In this document: positions 53,690 through 62,565 of the stretch, one piece after another
How positions within the stretch are numbered: position 1 is the first letter of the stretch
Layout: each line of letters opens with the position of its first letter
NCBI GenBank assembly: GCA_021323755.1
Contig: JAJPKJ010000009.1
Location: 62,001 to 126,000 of the forward strand
Length of the DNA stretch: 64,000 nucleotides
Direction: 5' to 3'
DNA from: Chitinophagales bacterium
GTDB taxonomy: Bacteria; Bacteroidota; Bacteroidia; Chitinophagales; Chitinophagaceae
The notes under the pieces: generated by a model
What the model was told of the DNA's origin: nothing
Database searches by the model: none
The model's input: the letters and a program-made list of their open reading frames with translations, nothing else
Translations under genes and position numbers: made by a program

Positions 53690-54067
53690 TTAAACTTTGG
53701 GTTCCCAAAGTTGAATTTTGTTTCCTTCCAAGTCCGTAATGTGTACAAATTTTCCGTAATCAGAATCTTCGATATTGTCAACAATTGTCACCCCTTCTTT
53801 TTTTAGTCCTTCAACAAGCGAATCCAAATTCTCAACTATATAGTTTATCATATAGTCTTTTGTAGAAGGCTCAAAATATTTTGTTGTTTCAGAAAATGGG
53901 CTCCATGTTGTAGACCCTTTCTTGGATGGGTCGTCTGCTTCGCACCATTCAAAAGTGGCTCCGTACCCGTTATCGATTATACCAAGATGAGTATTATACC
54001 ACTCTTTCATTTTTTTGGGATCTTTGCATTTGAAAAAAATGCCGCCGATACCCGTTACTTTTTTCAT
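53690..54067 (-). CDS. VOC-family (glyoxalase-like) protein
   Basis: 125 residues. VOC patterns GIGGIFFKCKDPKKMKEWYN, NYIVENLDSLVEGLKKEGVT and VHITDLEGNKIQLWEPKV are present. The substrate is unknown. It begins 10 bases after the DUF4199 stop and is probably cotranscribed. Confidence 0.88.
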   Translation of the reverse strand: MKKVTGIGGIFFKCKDPKKMKEWYNTHLGIIDNGYGATFEWCEADDPSKKGSTTWSPFSETTKYFEPSTKDYMINYIVENLDSLVEGLKKEGVTIVDNIEDSDYGKFVHITDLEGNKIQLWEPKV

Positions 54068-54077
54068 TCTTATTTTT

Positions 54078-54602
54078 TTAATTGGTTGAAAATTTTGCTT
54101 TTTTTCTTTTTAGAATTAATGCACTGATAAGCGTTACGATCAGGCCGACAGGCAAAATCTCCACGTAGGTCATCAACGCATTAAACAGTGGATTTTTGTA
54201 CATCCTTACCTGTTCTGCCATTTCTTTTGCCTGTTTATCTATTTCTATCTGACTTGCTCCGCCTGCTTTCAGTCTGTCAAGCATGTGGGCCGCATATTTC
54301 TCTAAATAATCGGGCACGAAATAAAAATAGTCAATAAGCCATACAATCACATAAATAGTGGAAGCGATCAAAACAATCACTATCCCGATTTTGAATGCTT
54401 TGCCAAAACTGATGACCCCGTTATTATATTTATCCCTGTAATTGCGGATGCCGACAAATACCAGCGAAAAAGCAATCAGCATGGAAGCATATCCAACAAA
54501 CAGACTTATGTCATAATCCATTTTAATACTCATAGAAACCAACATCAAACCAGAAACCACAACGCCTGCAATGATTCCGTAGATGACAATATTTTTTTTC
54601 AT
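54078..54602 (-). CDS. DUF4199 membrane protein
   Basis: 174 residues with four membrane segments (IVIYGIIAGVVVSGLMLVSM; ISLFVGYASMLIAFSLVFVGI; IGIVIVLIASTIYVIVWLI; YVEILPVGLIVTLISALIL). The RNYRDKYNNGVISFGKAFKIG segment and the spacing of helices match DUF4199. Function unknown. Precedes the VOC gene. Confidence 0.82.
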   Translation of the reverse strand: MKKNIVIYGIIAGVVVSGLMLVSMSIKMDYDISLFVGYASMLIAFSLVFVGIRNYRDKYNNGVISFGKAFKIGIVIVLIASTIYVIVWLIDYFYFVPDYLEKYAAHMLDRLKAGGASQIEIDKQAKEMAEQVRMYKNPLFNALMTYVEILPVGLIVTLISALILKRKKAKFSTN

Positions 54603-54708
54603 TTTTTAATTATTTATTCATGCAAATCTGACTATTGCCAGCCTATTTTCACTCATACTTTCGGCTATTTTTTACTTTGACACTTATTTTCATACCAAAG
54701 TATCATTT

Positions 54709-55188
54709 TTAAGGAATGAGGTTTAAACGTTTCGCTTTTTCAATGGCCTGTGTGCGTCTTTTCACATCTAATTTTACGAAAAGATTTTGGTTATGCGTTT
54801 TTACGGTGCTCAAGGAAACGAAAATTTTTGCAGCTATTTCATCGTTGCTGAGTCCAAGTGCCATTAAGTTAAGAATTTCTAACTCCCTTTTGCTGAGTTC
54901 CAGTTCTGCGATCAGGGAGGTATTGAGAATAAAGTTTTCGCTCCGCGGTACAAATACTTCTTTTTCCACTACCAGGGTCTTGATTTTCGGTTTTGAAAGT
55001 TTCAATGCGAGCCATATTCCCAGACCAGTAAAAATAAAGGCAATGGCACCAATGTAAATTTCAAGTGAATAATCAAAAATGATGAAACGAAGCTCCAACC
55101 ATTTAAGAATTAACAGCAGCAATGCGAGGCTGATACCATAGATTATTATCGCCTTATGAATTTGTAAAAAAAATTTGAGCTTTGTCAT
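54709..55188 (-). CDS. Membrane-anchored LuxR-type transcription factor
   Basis: 159 residues. Two membrane helices (KAIIIYGISLALLLLILKWL; IYIGAIAFIFTGLGIWLAL) are followed by a linker and a C-terminal LuxR/NarL helix-turn-helix (LSKRELEILNLMALGLSNDEIAAKIFVSLSTVKTHNQNL). There is no receiver domain. Regulators of this type in Bacteroidota are thought to be controlled by partners or by release from the membrane. The target is unknown. The gene lies upstream of a plus-strand PliI-like gene. Confidence 0.82.
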   Translation of the reverse strand: MTKLKFFLQIHKAIIIYGISLALLLLILKWLELRFIIFDYSLEIYIGAIAFIFTGLGIWLALKLSKPKIKTLVVEKEVFVPRSENFILNTSLIAELELSKRELEILNLMALGLSNDEIAAKIFVSLSTVKTHNQNLFVKLDVKRRTQAIEKAKRLNLIP

Positions 55189-55359
55189 AGTCCTTTTTAT
55201 CCGGATTTAATAATGTAGGTTTTGGAGCGCAGGGCCTGCCAAGTCTCAACAATTAAAGAATGCAGTGTACGAAAATGCAAACATGATAAATTTACAAAAC
55301 AAAAAATAGTTCAGCACAAATGCTTCATGTTTAATTGTTTTTTCAATTAATTTTATTGC

Positions 55360-55935
55360 ATGAAACTCAATTTAGCCTTTTCGGTTTTCAGTGTCCTGAT
55401 TTTTTCTGCGAATGATACCAACGCGCAGAAAAGAACAGATACCACTTTGAAAATCGGCAAAGTAGGATACCATGTAATTTGCAGCAACAAAGATGCAGTA
55501 AGAAATGAATTGGATATTAAACCCCTGGGATTCGACAATGAAGCTCGCGAAACGATGGTATATATTAAAGGAAGAGTTACCACCTGTGAGATCGATGATT
55601 TAAATGGCGATGGTTTTCCGGATATGTTGATTTTTACGATGAGCGGCCCAAAAGGTGCTTACGGTGATGCATATGCTATAGTTTCCGCAGGAAATAAACG
55701 ATTCGTACCGGTAGGACTTCCCGATGTGCAACTCGATGCAAAATATAAAGAAGGTTATCGCGGCCAAGATGAGTTTTCATTAGTGGAAGGAACATTAATG
55801 CGCAAATATCCCATATACAAAGCCGAAGATACCGACAAGCCGACCGGAGGGAAAAGAGTGATACAATATCAATTATCAGGCAATGCGGAAACCGGATTCA
55901 AATTTTCGCCCTTACAATCCTTCGACATAAAGTGA
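55360..55935 (+). CDS. PliI-type lysozyme inhibitor
   Basis: 191 residues. A signal peptide (LAFSVFSVLIFSANDTNAQ) is followed by a compact domain with DDLNGDGFPDMLIFTMSGP, AYGDAYAIVSAGNKRFVPVG, YRGQDEFSLVEGTLMRKYPI and GGKRVIQYQLSG. These match the pattern of PliI, the periplasmic inhibitor of invertebrate (I-type) lysozymes (DLNGDG then SYG, GYxGxDEF, RRFPIY and GG-RQLQY). PliI in other bacteria protects against host lysozyme. Assignment is by motif; no structure was computed. Confidence 0.72.
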   Translation: MKLNLAFSVFSVLIFSANDTNAQKRTDTTLKIGKVGYHVICSNKDAVRNELDIKPLGFDNEARETMVYIKGRVTTCEIDDLNGDGFPDMLIFTMSGPKGAYGDAYAIVSAGNKRFVPVGLPDVQLDAKYKEGYRGQDEFSLVEGTLMRKYPIYKAEDTDKPTGGKRVIQYQLSGNAETGFKFSPLQSFDIK

Positions 55936-55988
55936 TCGCTGCGTTCAGCGGAAATGGTTTACTGTTCATAAAAAATCTGGAAATATTC

Positions 55989-58142
55989 TTATTTGTCGGG
56001 CAATGCGAAAGCTACATAAGCGTCACCAGACTGCGTTTTTAATTTTCCGCCGCCACAGGCAATAACGATATACTGTTTGCCATTCAACGCATACATTGCG
56101 GGCGTTGCAAATCCGGCAGAAGGAAGATCCGTTTCCCACAATAATTTCCCATTGCTTTTGTTAAACGCTCTGAATTTTCCATCGCGTGTCGCCGCAATGA
56201 ACACCAGTCCGCCGGCAGTGACAATTGCTCCTCCGTAATTTTCTGTTCCGGTAATAATCCCCCTTTGTTTGAATTCAGGATATTCACCAAGCGGAATGCG
56301 CCAGGCGATTTCACCAGTGTTCAAATTCACTGCATTCAATGTACCCCAAGGTGGCTTGATTGCCGGGTAGCCTTCTTTACTGACAAATTTATTATACCCG
56401 GTGATCGTGTATGGAAGATTTCTGAAACTGTCAACCGGTTTTGCCGGTGCAATAAATTTCTTTTGTTGTGATGAGCTGATGTTTAAAATGAATGATGCGA
56501 TGGCATTTTTTTCTTCATCACTTAATTGTTTAAAAGCGGGCATCATTCTGCGTCCTGTTGAAACAAGTTCTGTAAATCGTTGTTGATCATATTTTTTATT
56601 TACCTCTACCAATGAGGGATAGTTGCCGGAACCTTTTCTGTCGGGTCCGTGACAAGACATGCAGCTTGATTGATACAATCTGGTTCCTGCCTGGAGGTAT
56701 GTTTCATTTTTTGGACTTTCTGTTTTTCTTTCTGCAATAGATAGGATCCAGGGAATTTCATTTGCATTTACATATAGCAATCCCGTTTCAGGGTCAAAAG
56801 CTTCGCCTCCCCATTCCGCACCGCCATCCAGCCCGGGATAAACAATAGTTCCTTCACGAGAAAGTGGGTTGAACACGTTGCCTGTCTTATAGGATTCAAA
56901 TCTTTTTTTTAAATCCTGGTAGGAAGAATCTGGTAGCAGATCATTGATATCGGCTTCTGTAAAACTTTGTCGCATAAATGATCTCGGTAAAGTTGGAAAA
57001 GGTTGCGTGGGTAATATTTCTTCACCGACCAATTCTGAATTCGTTGGGACGTTTTTTTCTTCAATGGGGAAAATAGGTTTGCCTGTTTCTCTGTCCAATA
57101 AATAGACAAATCCGGTTTTACCGCATTGAGCAACGGCATCAACCAACTTACCCTCATGCATAACCGAAACTAATGCAGGTGGCGTAGGAAGATCTTTATC
57201 CCAGACATCGTGGTGAACATCCTGGAAATGCCATTTATATTTGCCGGTGGCCGCATCGATCGCTAGTAAGCAATCAGCGAAAAGCCCGGCGCCTTTTCTT
57301 TTTCCACCATAAAAATCATAAGATGCCGAACCTGTGGGCGCAAATAAAATTCCACGTTCTTCATCCAACGCAAATCCCGACCAGCAATTCGCACCACCGA
57401 TATTTTTATAGGCGACCGTGTCCTTCCAGGTTTCATATCCAAATTCTCCCGGCTGTGGAATGGTGTGAAATATCCATCGCAATTTACCTGTATGTACATC
57501 ATAAGCACGAATATGACCAGGAGCTGCGTCGCTTTCTTCCGATACCCGGGATCCCATGATGATCATATCTTTATAAATAATCCCTGGCGATGTTGCCGTG
57601 ACATACAAATTGTGCACGTCCCTTCCCAGGTCATCATGTAAATCAATGCGGCCACTATTTCCAAACGAAGTGATCATCTTCCCGGTATTCGCATCAATAG
57701 CATATAATAGTGAACCGGCAGTGTAAAATATCCTTTTGTCATTTCCATCTTCCCAATAGGTGACGCCGCGATTATTATTCATGATAAAATCTGCAAAGGA
57801 TCTATTTTGATTTGAATCCTGCGGATTGAAAACCCATTTTTCTTTTCCTGTCGAGGCATCTACGGCAAGCAATTTTAATCGGGGAGAAGTGGCATACATG
57901 ATGCCATCAATGATTATCGGGTTACATTGTATTTGAGAATGATTGGCAGTATCTGCATCTCCTGTATGATAAACCCAGGCAACCTGTAAATGATTTACAT
58001 TAGAGGTATCAATCTGGGTGAGGGTGGAATAATGAATGTTTTCCTTGCTTCCGCCAAAGACTTCCCACCGCGTATATTGCTTTTTTTGTTTACAGGAAAA
58101 AATAACAAGAACAAAAAAGGATGAAAAAAATAACTTATGCAT
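55989..58142 (-). CDS. PQQ-dependent dehydrogenase with inserted cytochrome c domain (glucose dehydrogenase-like)
   Basis: 717 residues. A lipoprotein-like N-terminus (FFVLVIFSCKQK) puts it in the periplasm. Beta-propeller repeats (WVFNPQDSN, ALVSVMHEGKL, GFVYLLDRETGKPIFPIEEK, WRIPLGEYPEFK, GGLVFIAATRDGKFRAFNKSNGK and others) form the quinoprotein fold. A c-type cytochrome domain (about 480-555; CMSCHGPDRKGSGNYPSLVE, MMPAF as axial Met region) is inserted between propeller blades. Such enzymes oxidise sugars or alcohols and pass electrons to the heme. No PQQ-synthesis gene is nearby. Probably the last gene of the MFS-Gfo/Idh-PQQ operon. Confidence 0.88.
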   Translation of the reverse strand: MHKLFFSSFFVLVIFSCKQKKQYTRWEVFGGSKENIHYSTLTQIDTSNVNHLQVAWVYHTGDADTANHSQIQCNPIIIDGIMYATSPRLKLLAVDASTGKEKWVFNPQDSNQNRSFADFIMNNNRGVTYWEDGNDKRIFYTAGSLLYAIDANTGKMITSFGNSGRIDLHDDLGRDVHNLYVTATSPGIIYKDMIIMGSRVSEESDAAPGHIRAYDVHTGKLRWIFHTIPQPGEFGYETWKDTVAYKNIGGANCWSGFALDEERGILFAPTGSASYDFYGGKRKGAGLFADCLLAIDAATGKYKWHFQDVHHDVWDKDLPTPPALVSVMHEGKLVDAVAQCGKTGFVYLLDRETGKPIFPIEEKNVPTNSELVGEEILPTQPFPTLPRSFMRQSFTEADINDLLPDSSYQDLKKRFESYKTGNVFNPLSREGTIVYPGLDGGAEWGGEAFDPETGLLYVNANEIPWILSIAERKTESPKNETYLQAGTRLYQSSCMSCHGPDRKGSGNYPSLVEVNKKYDQQRFTELVSTGRRMMPAFKQLSDEEKNAIASFILNISSSQQKKFIAPAKPVDSFRNLPYTITGYNKFVSKEGYPAIKPPWGTLNAVNLNTGEIAWRIPLGEYPEFKQRGIITGTENYGGAIVTAGGLVFIAATRDGKFRAFNKSNGKLLWETDLPSAGFATPAMYALNGKQYIVIACGGGKLKTQSGDAYVAFALPDK

Positions 58143-58178
58143 GATCGTTAGTTATTCTGTAATTTTCAAGTCAAGATT

Positions 58179-59372
58179 TCAGTTCAGCACCTTCTCAGAA
58201 ATTTTTCCTGTTTTCTTATTCTTGATAATGACTTTCTTGGCGCCATAATGCGTCACTTCTTCTTTTACCAAATAGTTGTCTGCATCATATTCCACTAAAT
58301 GGCTGTCTTTGGTCACGCCGATTTTTCCACGCCAGATATCTAATTTAACCGGCTCCCATAATTTTGATTTTGCAGAGCGGTAAGCAGCGTCGAGAATAGC
58401 ATTGACCACATAACCATCATAAAAAGTTTCTTTCGGCTGAATTCCTTTTTCCATTGAGTTGAACATATCGGTGAACATGTGATTGTATCCTAGATCATTC
58501 ATTTCATCCCCAACGGGGAAAAGCCAACCGGTGTTACTTTCTGCTTTTTCTGCAACATAATCCGCCCCTTTGCCGGTAGTGAACATTTCAAATCCGGTGC
58601 GTAAAAAATTATTGATCCAGATGGTGCCTTCGGTTCCCATCACTTCATCGCGCAGGTCGAGTCCGCCGCGAAAAGTCCAGCTCACTTCAAATTGCCCGAT
58701 GGCCCCATTTTCATATTTCACCAGTGCGATCGCGTGATCTTCGGCCTCAATTGGTTTAACCTGAGTATCTGCCCAACACATGACTTCAACGGGCCTAATA
58801 TCTTTACCAATAAAATTTCTTCCGATTTCGACGCAATGACAACCAAGATCCAAAATACATCCGCCACCTGCTTGTTCAATATCCCAAAACCAATCGCTGT
58901 GCGGTCCAGGGTGAGTTTCTCTGGATTTCGACCATAAGATTCTTCCAAGTGCGCCATTCTTTACACTTTCATGCGCTTTCAGGAATTTTGGCGTGTAAAC
59001 CAGATCCTCGAGATAACCGTTAAAAATACCGGCCGCTTCTACTGCTTCCAACATCCGTTTTGCTTCAACAGCATTTCTTCCTAATGGCTTTGTAGTAATA
59101 ACCGCTTTTTTGTGTTTACAACAGAGCATTACGGCGGCCTCATGCAAATTATTAGGCAATGAAATGCACACTACGTCTACACTCGGGTGCGCAATGGATT
59201 CTTCCATATTTAGTGTCCAATGCTGGCAATTATAATCCTGCGCAAACTTTTTTGCACTTTCTTCTCTGCGCGAATACACGCTTACGATTTTGTCCTTACT
59301 TCTCTGACCTTGTAATGAATCTGCATAAAAACGCCCGATAAAACCCGAGCCAAGCATAGCAATACGTTTCAT
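58179..59372 (-). CDS. Gfo/Idh/MocA-family oxidoreductase
   Basis: 397 residues. An N-terminal Rossmann fold (MKRIAMLGSGFIGRFYADSL) is followed by VVCISLPNNLHEAAVMLCC, KPLGRNAVEAKRML and the C-terminal domain (GGCILDLGCHCVEIGRNFIG). Such NAD(P)-dependent enzymes oxidise or reduce sugars and inositols. The EDLVYTPKF pattern carries the usual catalytic Lys context (KPLGRN). It lies 54 bases downstream of a permease gene and 36 bases upstream of the PQQ dehydrogenase. Confidence 0.92.
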   Translation of the reverse strand: MKRIAMLGSGFIGRFYADSLQGQRSKDKIVSVYSRREESAKKFAQDYNCQHWTLNMEESIAHPSVDVVCISLPNNLHEAAVMLCCKHKKAVITTKPLGRNAVEAKRMLEAVEAAGIFNGYLEDLVYTPKFLKAHESVKNGALGRILWSKSRETHPGPHSDWFWDIEQAGGGCILDLGCHCVEIGRNFIGKDIRPVEVMCWADTQVKPIEAEDHAIALVKYENGAIGQFEVSWTFRGGLDLRDEVMGTEGTIWINNFLRTGFEMFTTGKGADYVAEKAESNTGWLFPVGDEMNDLGYNHMFTDMFNSMEKGIQPKETFYDGYVVNAILDAAYRSAKSKLWEPVKLDIWRGKIGVTKDSHLVEYDADNYLVKEEVTHYGAKKVIIKNKKTGKISEKVLN

Positions 59373-59426
59373 GATTTGATGATGATTTTAGTTTTGAAAA
59401 TATTTTCTGATCTTTATTTATAGCTA

Positions 59427-60626
59427 TTACCTAACGACTATTTCTTTCTTTTCTCTAAAAAATAAAATAAAATAGATCAACACAGCAACGGCAATAAATG
59501 CAGGCACATACCAAATGCTGGTCCAGTTGTGCGATCCATCAGTCAATTTATATTTATCCACCACCACTCCTGAAACCCAGGTTCCGATGAACATTCCAAC
59601 CCCATAGGTGGCAAAAGTAAAAAGCCCTTGCGCTGCATTTTTGATTTTTTCTCCCGCTTTTTTTTCGGTGTACATATATCCTGTTACAAAAAAGAAATCG
59701 TAACAGACTCCGTGTAATATTATTCCGGCGTATAGCATCCATGCACCTGCTTCAATATTTCCATAAGCAAAGCAAATGTAACGTAGTATCCACGCAGTCA
59801 TTCCCATCAACAGCATTTTCTTGACACCGATACTGTTGAATAAAAATGGAATGGCAAGAATGAACAGTGCTTCACTCACTTGTCCCAGGGTCATTTTAGC
59901 TGCAGCATTTGGAAAATGGAGTTCGTTCAAAAACGGATTTGCAAATCCATAATAAAAAGACAAGGGGATACACACAAGAATTGCAGCAATAAAAAATATC
60001 AGGTAAGGTTTGTTTTTAAAAAGAACAAATGCATCCGTTCCCAATGCCTTTGATGCAGATGCATCGGATGATTTTCCTTTAGGCGGTGTATTGGGCAAAA
60101 TAAAACTGATCAATCCTAATCCTGCCGAAGCACCGGCTGCAATATGAAATGTCGTTGCTGTTTTTTCTAAGCCAAGATTCCCGATTATCAGTCCTGCAAC
60201 GATCCATCCAAGAGTGCCGAACACCCGGATCCAGGGAAATTGTTTTCCGGCATCCGTCATTTGATGAAATGCAACGCTATTGGATAATGCGATCGTTGGC
60301 ATGTACAATAATGAATAAATCAGGATCACCCAATAAAAAGCGGTATTGTCAACAATGGTGGTGGCAAGAAACAGTAATACGCCGCCAACCAAATGCAATA
60401 CGCCCATAATGCGCTGGGCTGCAAAAAAACGATCAGCGATCATGCCAATAAAAAACGGCGATATCATGGTAGCAATAGCCAATGCGCTGTATGCCGCGCC
60501 AATTTGCAACCCGGAAGATTGCAATTTTTCGCCCATATATGTGCCCATGGTCACATACCAGGAACCCCAGATGAAATATTCCAGGAACATCATCAATGAT
60601 AGAGAGACTCTTGTGCCGGTTTTCAT
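59427..60626 (-). CDS. MFS transporter, nucleoside permease (NupG)-like
   Basis: 399 residues with 12 predicted membrane helices. LSLMMFLEYFIWGSWYVTMG and YSALAIATMISPFFIGMIAD resemble the NupG/XapB nucleoside-H+ symporter family, with GVCYDFFFVTGYMYTEKKAG further in. In Bacteroidota such proteins are often adjacent to Gfo/Idh genes and may carry sugar or nucleoside derivatives. Substrate not determined. First gene of the likely three-gene operon. Confidence 0.88.
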   Translation of the reverse strand: MKTGTRVSLSLMMFLEYFIWGSWYVTMGTYMGEKLQSSGLQIGAAYSALAIATMISPFFIGMIADRFFAAQRIMGVLHLVGGVLLFLATTIVDNTAFYWVILIYSLLYMPTIALSNSVAFHQMTDAGKQFPWIRVFGTLGWIVAGLIIGNLGLEKTATTFHIAAGASAGLGLISFILPNTPPKGKSSDASASKALGTDAFVLFKNKPYLIFFIAAILVCIPLSFYYGFANPFLNELHFPNAAAKMTLGQVSEALFILAIPFLFNSIGVKKMLLMGMTAWILRYICFAYGNIEAGAWMLYAGIILHGVCYDFFFVTGYMYTEKKAGEKIKNAAQGLFTFATYGVGMFIGTWVSGVVVDKYKLTDGSHNWTSIWYVPAFIAVAVLIYFILFFREKKEIVVR

Positions 60627-60739
60627 GTTAATTGTTAGTTTAAGATTTGTTGCCGTTAGTTTTATTTGCAGGGCGAAAATTTACGAAAGAAAAATGTACC
60701 GGCTAAATATTTCTTAAAGCAATTATCTTGCACGCGAAT

Positions 60740-61399
60740 ATGAGAACATTTTCTGACACATACCGGCATAAAGGCTTACGCATGCAATTGGTTGAGACGA
60801 TTAAAGGCAAAGGCATTACCGACCAGCGCGTACTTGATGCGATCCTGCATTTGCCGCGACATTACTTTATGGATTCTGCATTCGACAAATTGGCCTATGA
60901 AGACAGGGCTTTCCCGATTGCCGAAGGACAAACGATCTCGCAGCCCTATACGGTCGCCTACCAATCACAATTATTGGAAGTGAAACCCTATGAAAAAATA
61001 TTGGAGATTGGAACGGGAAGTGCTTACCAGGCTTGTATCTTAGCCGAAATGGGAGCGCAGGTTTATACCATTGAACGACAAAAAAAATTGTTTGACCTGA
61101 ACAAGCAGTTCACGTTCCTGAAAAAATATCCGTCCATAAAAATTTTTTTTGGCGATGGGTATGAGGGATTACCAACTTATTCACCATTTGATAAAATAGT
61201 TGTCACGGCAGCAGCCCCGCATATTCCTCCCAAATTAATTGAGCAATTGAAACCGGGCGGCAAAATGGTTATCCCTTTGGGCGAAGGAAAAGTGCAAAGA
61301 ATGATCCGGCTTACAAAAAATGAAAATAATACGGTAACAGAAGAAATATTCGATAATTTTTCTTTTGTTCCCATGCTCGAAGGAAAAAATAATGTTTGA
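60740..61399 (+). CDS. pcm: Protein-L-isoaspartate O-methyltransferase
   Basis: 219 residues from the ATG at 60740 (MRTFSDTYRHKGLRMQLVET); a longer frame begins with TTG at 60728. Motifs: DKLAYEDRAFPIAEGQTISQPYTVA, SAM-binding KILEIGTGSAYQACILAEMG, VYTIERQKKLF, GDGYEGLPTYSPFDKIVVTAA and LKPGGKMVIPLGEG. It repairs isoaspartyl residues in damaged proteins. It starts the plus-strand unit with the SGNH hydrolase (8 bases between) and DUF2520 genes. Confidence 0.95.
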   Translation: MRTFSDTYRHKGLRMQLVETIKGKGITDQRVLDAILHLPRHYFMDSAFDKLAYEDRAFPIAEGQTISQPYTVAYQSQLLEVKPYEKILEIGTGSAYQACILAEMGAQVYTIERQKKLFDLNKQFTFLKKYPSIKIFFGDGYEGLPTYSPFDKIVVTAAAPHIPPKLIEQLKPGGKMVIPLGEGKVQRMIRLTKNENNTVTEEIFDNFSFVPMLEGKNNV

Positions 61400-61407
61400 T
61401 CAAGTCA

Positions 61408-62553
61408 ATGAAAAAATATTCAACAGCAAAAAAAATAGGATACGGAACAATAGCCGTAATTTTTTTTATTTTTTTGGTTGAAGCGATCGCAAGTATTGCG
61501 GAGTATCAAATTGACGGCAAATATGCATTAGCCACAATCGGTCTTTTTAAAGGTGCGGAGAAAACAGTTCATGATCAAAAAGTAAAAAAAAGAAATTACG
61601 AACATGAAGAATCGGTTCGTAAGGACTCATCACAAAAAACGAATCAGCAAATAAGCGATGAAAATGCAGATGCCAACCGATTGGTTTACGAGCCTTGGCT
61701 TGAATATCGAAATGCTGATTTTGCGGGGCAGTTTGTAAATGTAAAGGGATTGAACCGGTTGACCCAGCCATCCAAAGCTGGTAGCACTGATCGTCCAGAT
61801 GCGGTAACCATTTTCTTCTTCGGCGGTTCAACCATGTATGGATTTAATGTTGCTGATAATGAAACCATTCCTTCTTTTTTTACTGAGCTGTATCAACAAC
61901 AGTTTCCCAATGAACGACCCATAAAAGTTTTCAATTATGGGATTCCATATTATTACAGCTACCAAGAATTATTATTGCTTACTAATTTACTGTATAAAGG
62001 CAACCAACCTTCCCTGGTTATTTTTTTGGACGGGTTGAATGATTGTCTGCAGGCAAATTCATCCGTTAATCGCCAGCCATATTATACATCAGCATTTGAG
62101 CAATTGTTTTTGAATAACGATAAAGACACGCATTTCAATGATTCCTCCGTAATCATGTATGCGCCACCTGCGTCAACGGATATACCTGGTTTTTCAGAGA
62201 GGATTGTTGTTAATCTTCTGGAAAACTTTTCATCAATCAAAAAAATCAGCAGCGCATTTAACACAAAGCCTTTTTTCTTTATTCAACCTGTCCCATATTA
62301 TCATTATCCCAATCGCGCTAAAGATCCGATATGTATCAAGAATGATCTTCCGCAATTCAATTATGTTTATCCTGCCTTGCAGCAAAAAAGCAAAGAAGCA
62401 AATGATATGTTTTTTTTAGGTGACATGCTTCAGAACGAAAAAGACTATCCCTTTATTGATAACATTCATTACTCACCGATGATGAATAAAAAGATCGCCC
62501 AAAGTATCGCAGACAAAGTCTTTGACAAGATCATACATTTTTCAAAAAACTAA
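61408..62553 (+). CDS. Membrane-anchored SGNH/GDSL-like hydrolase
   Basis: 381 residues from the ATG at 61408 (MKKYSTAKKIGYGTIAVIFF). One N-terminal membrane helix (about 12-32) and a charged linker precede an SGNH domain: Ser141 in IFFFGGSTMYGFN, LVIFLDGLNDCLQ (Asn block) and Asp350/His353 in YPFIDNIHYSPMMNKK. These blocks suggest an esterase or deacetylase acting outside the membrane; substrate unknown. It follows pcm closely and is followed by DUF2520 (12 bases). Confidence 0.82.
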   Translation: MKKYSTAKKIGYGTIAVIFFIFLVEAIASIAEYQIDGKYALATIGLFKGAEKTVHDQKVKKRNYEHEESVRKDSSQKTNQQISDENADANRLVYEPWLEYRNADFAGQFVNVKGLNRLTQPSKAGSTDRPDAVTIFFFGGSTMYGFNVADNETIPSFFTELYQQQFPNERPIKVFNYGIPYYYSYQELLLLTNLLYKGNQPSLVIFLDGLNDCLQANSSVNRQPYYTSAFEQLFLNNDKDTHFNDSSVIMYAPPASTDIPGFSERIVVNLLENFSSIKKISSAFNTKPFFFIQPVPYYHYPNRAKDPICIKNDLPQFNYVYPALQQKSKEANDMFFLGDMLQNEKDYPFIDNIHYSPMMNKKIAQSIADKVFDKIIHFSKN

Positions 62554-62565
62554 ATTCCTTGTATT

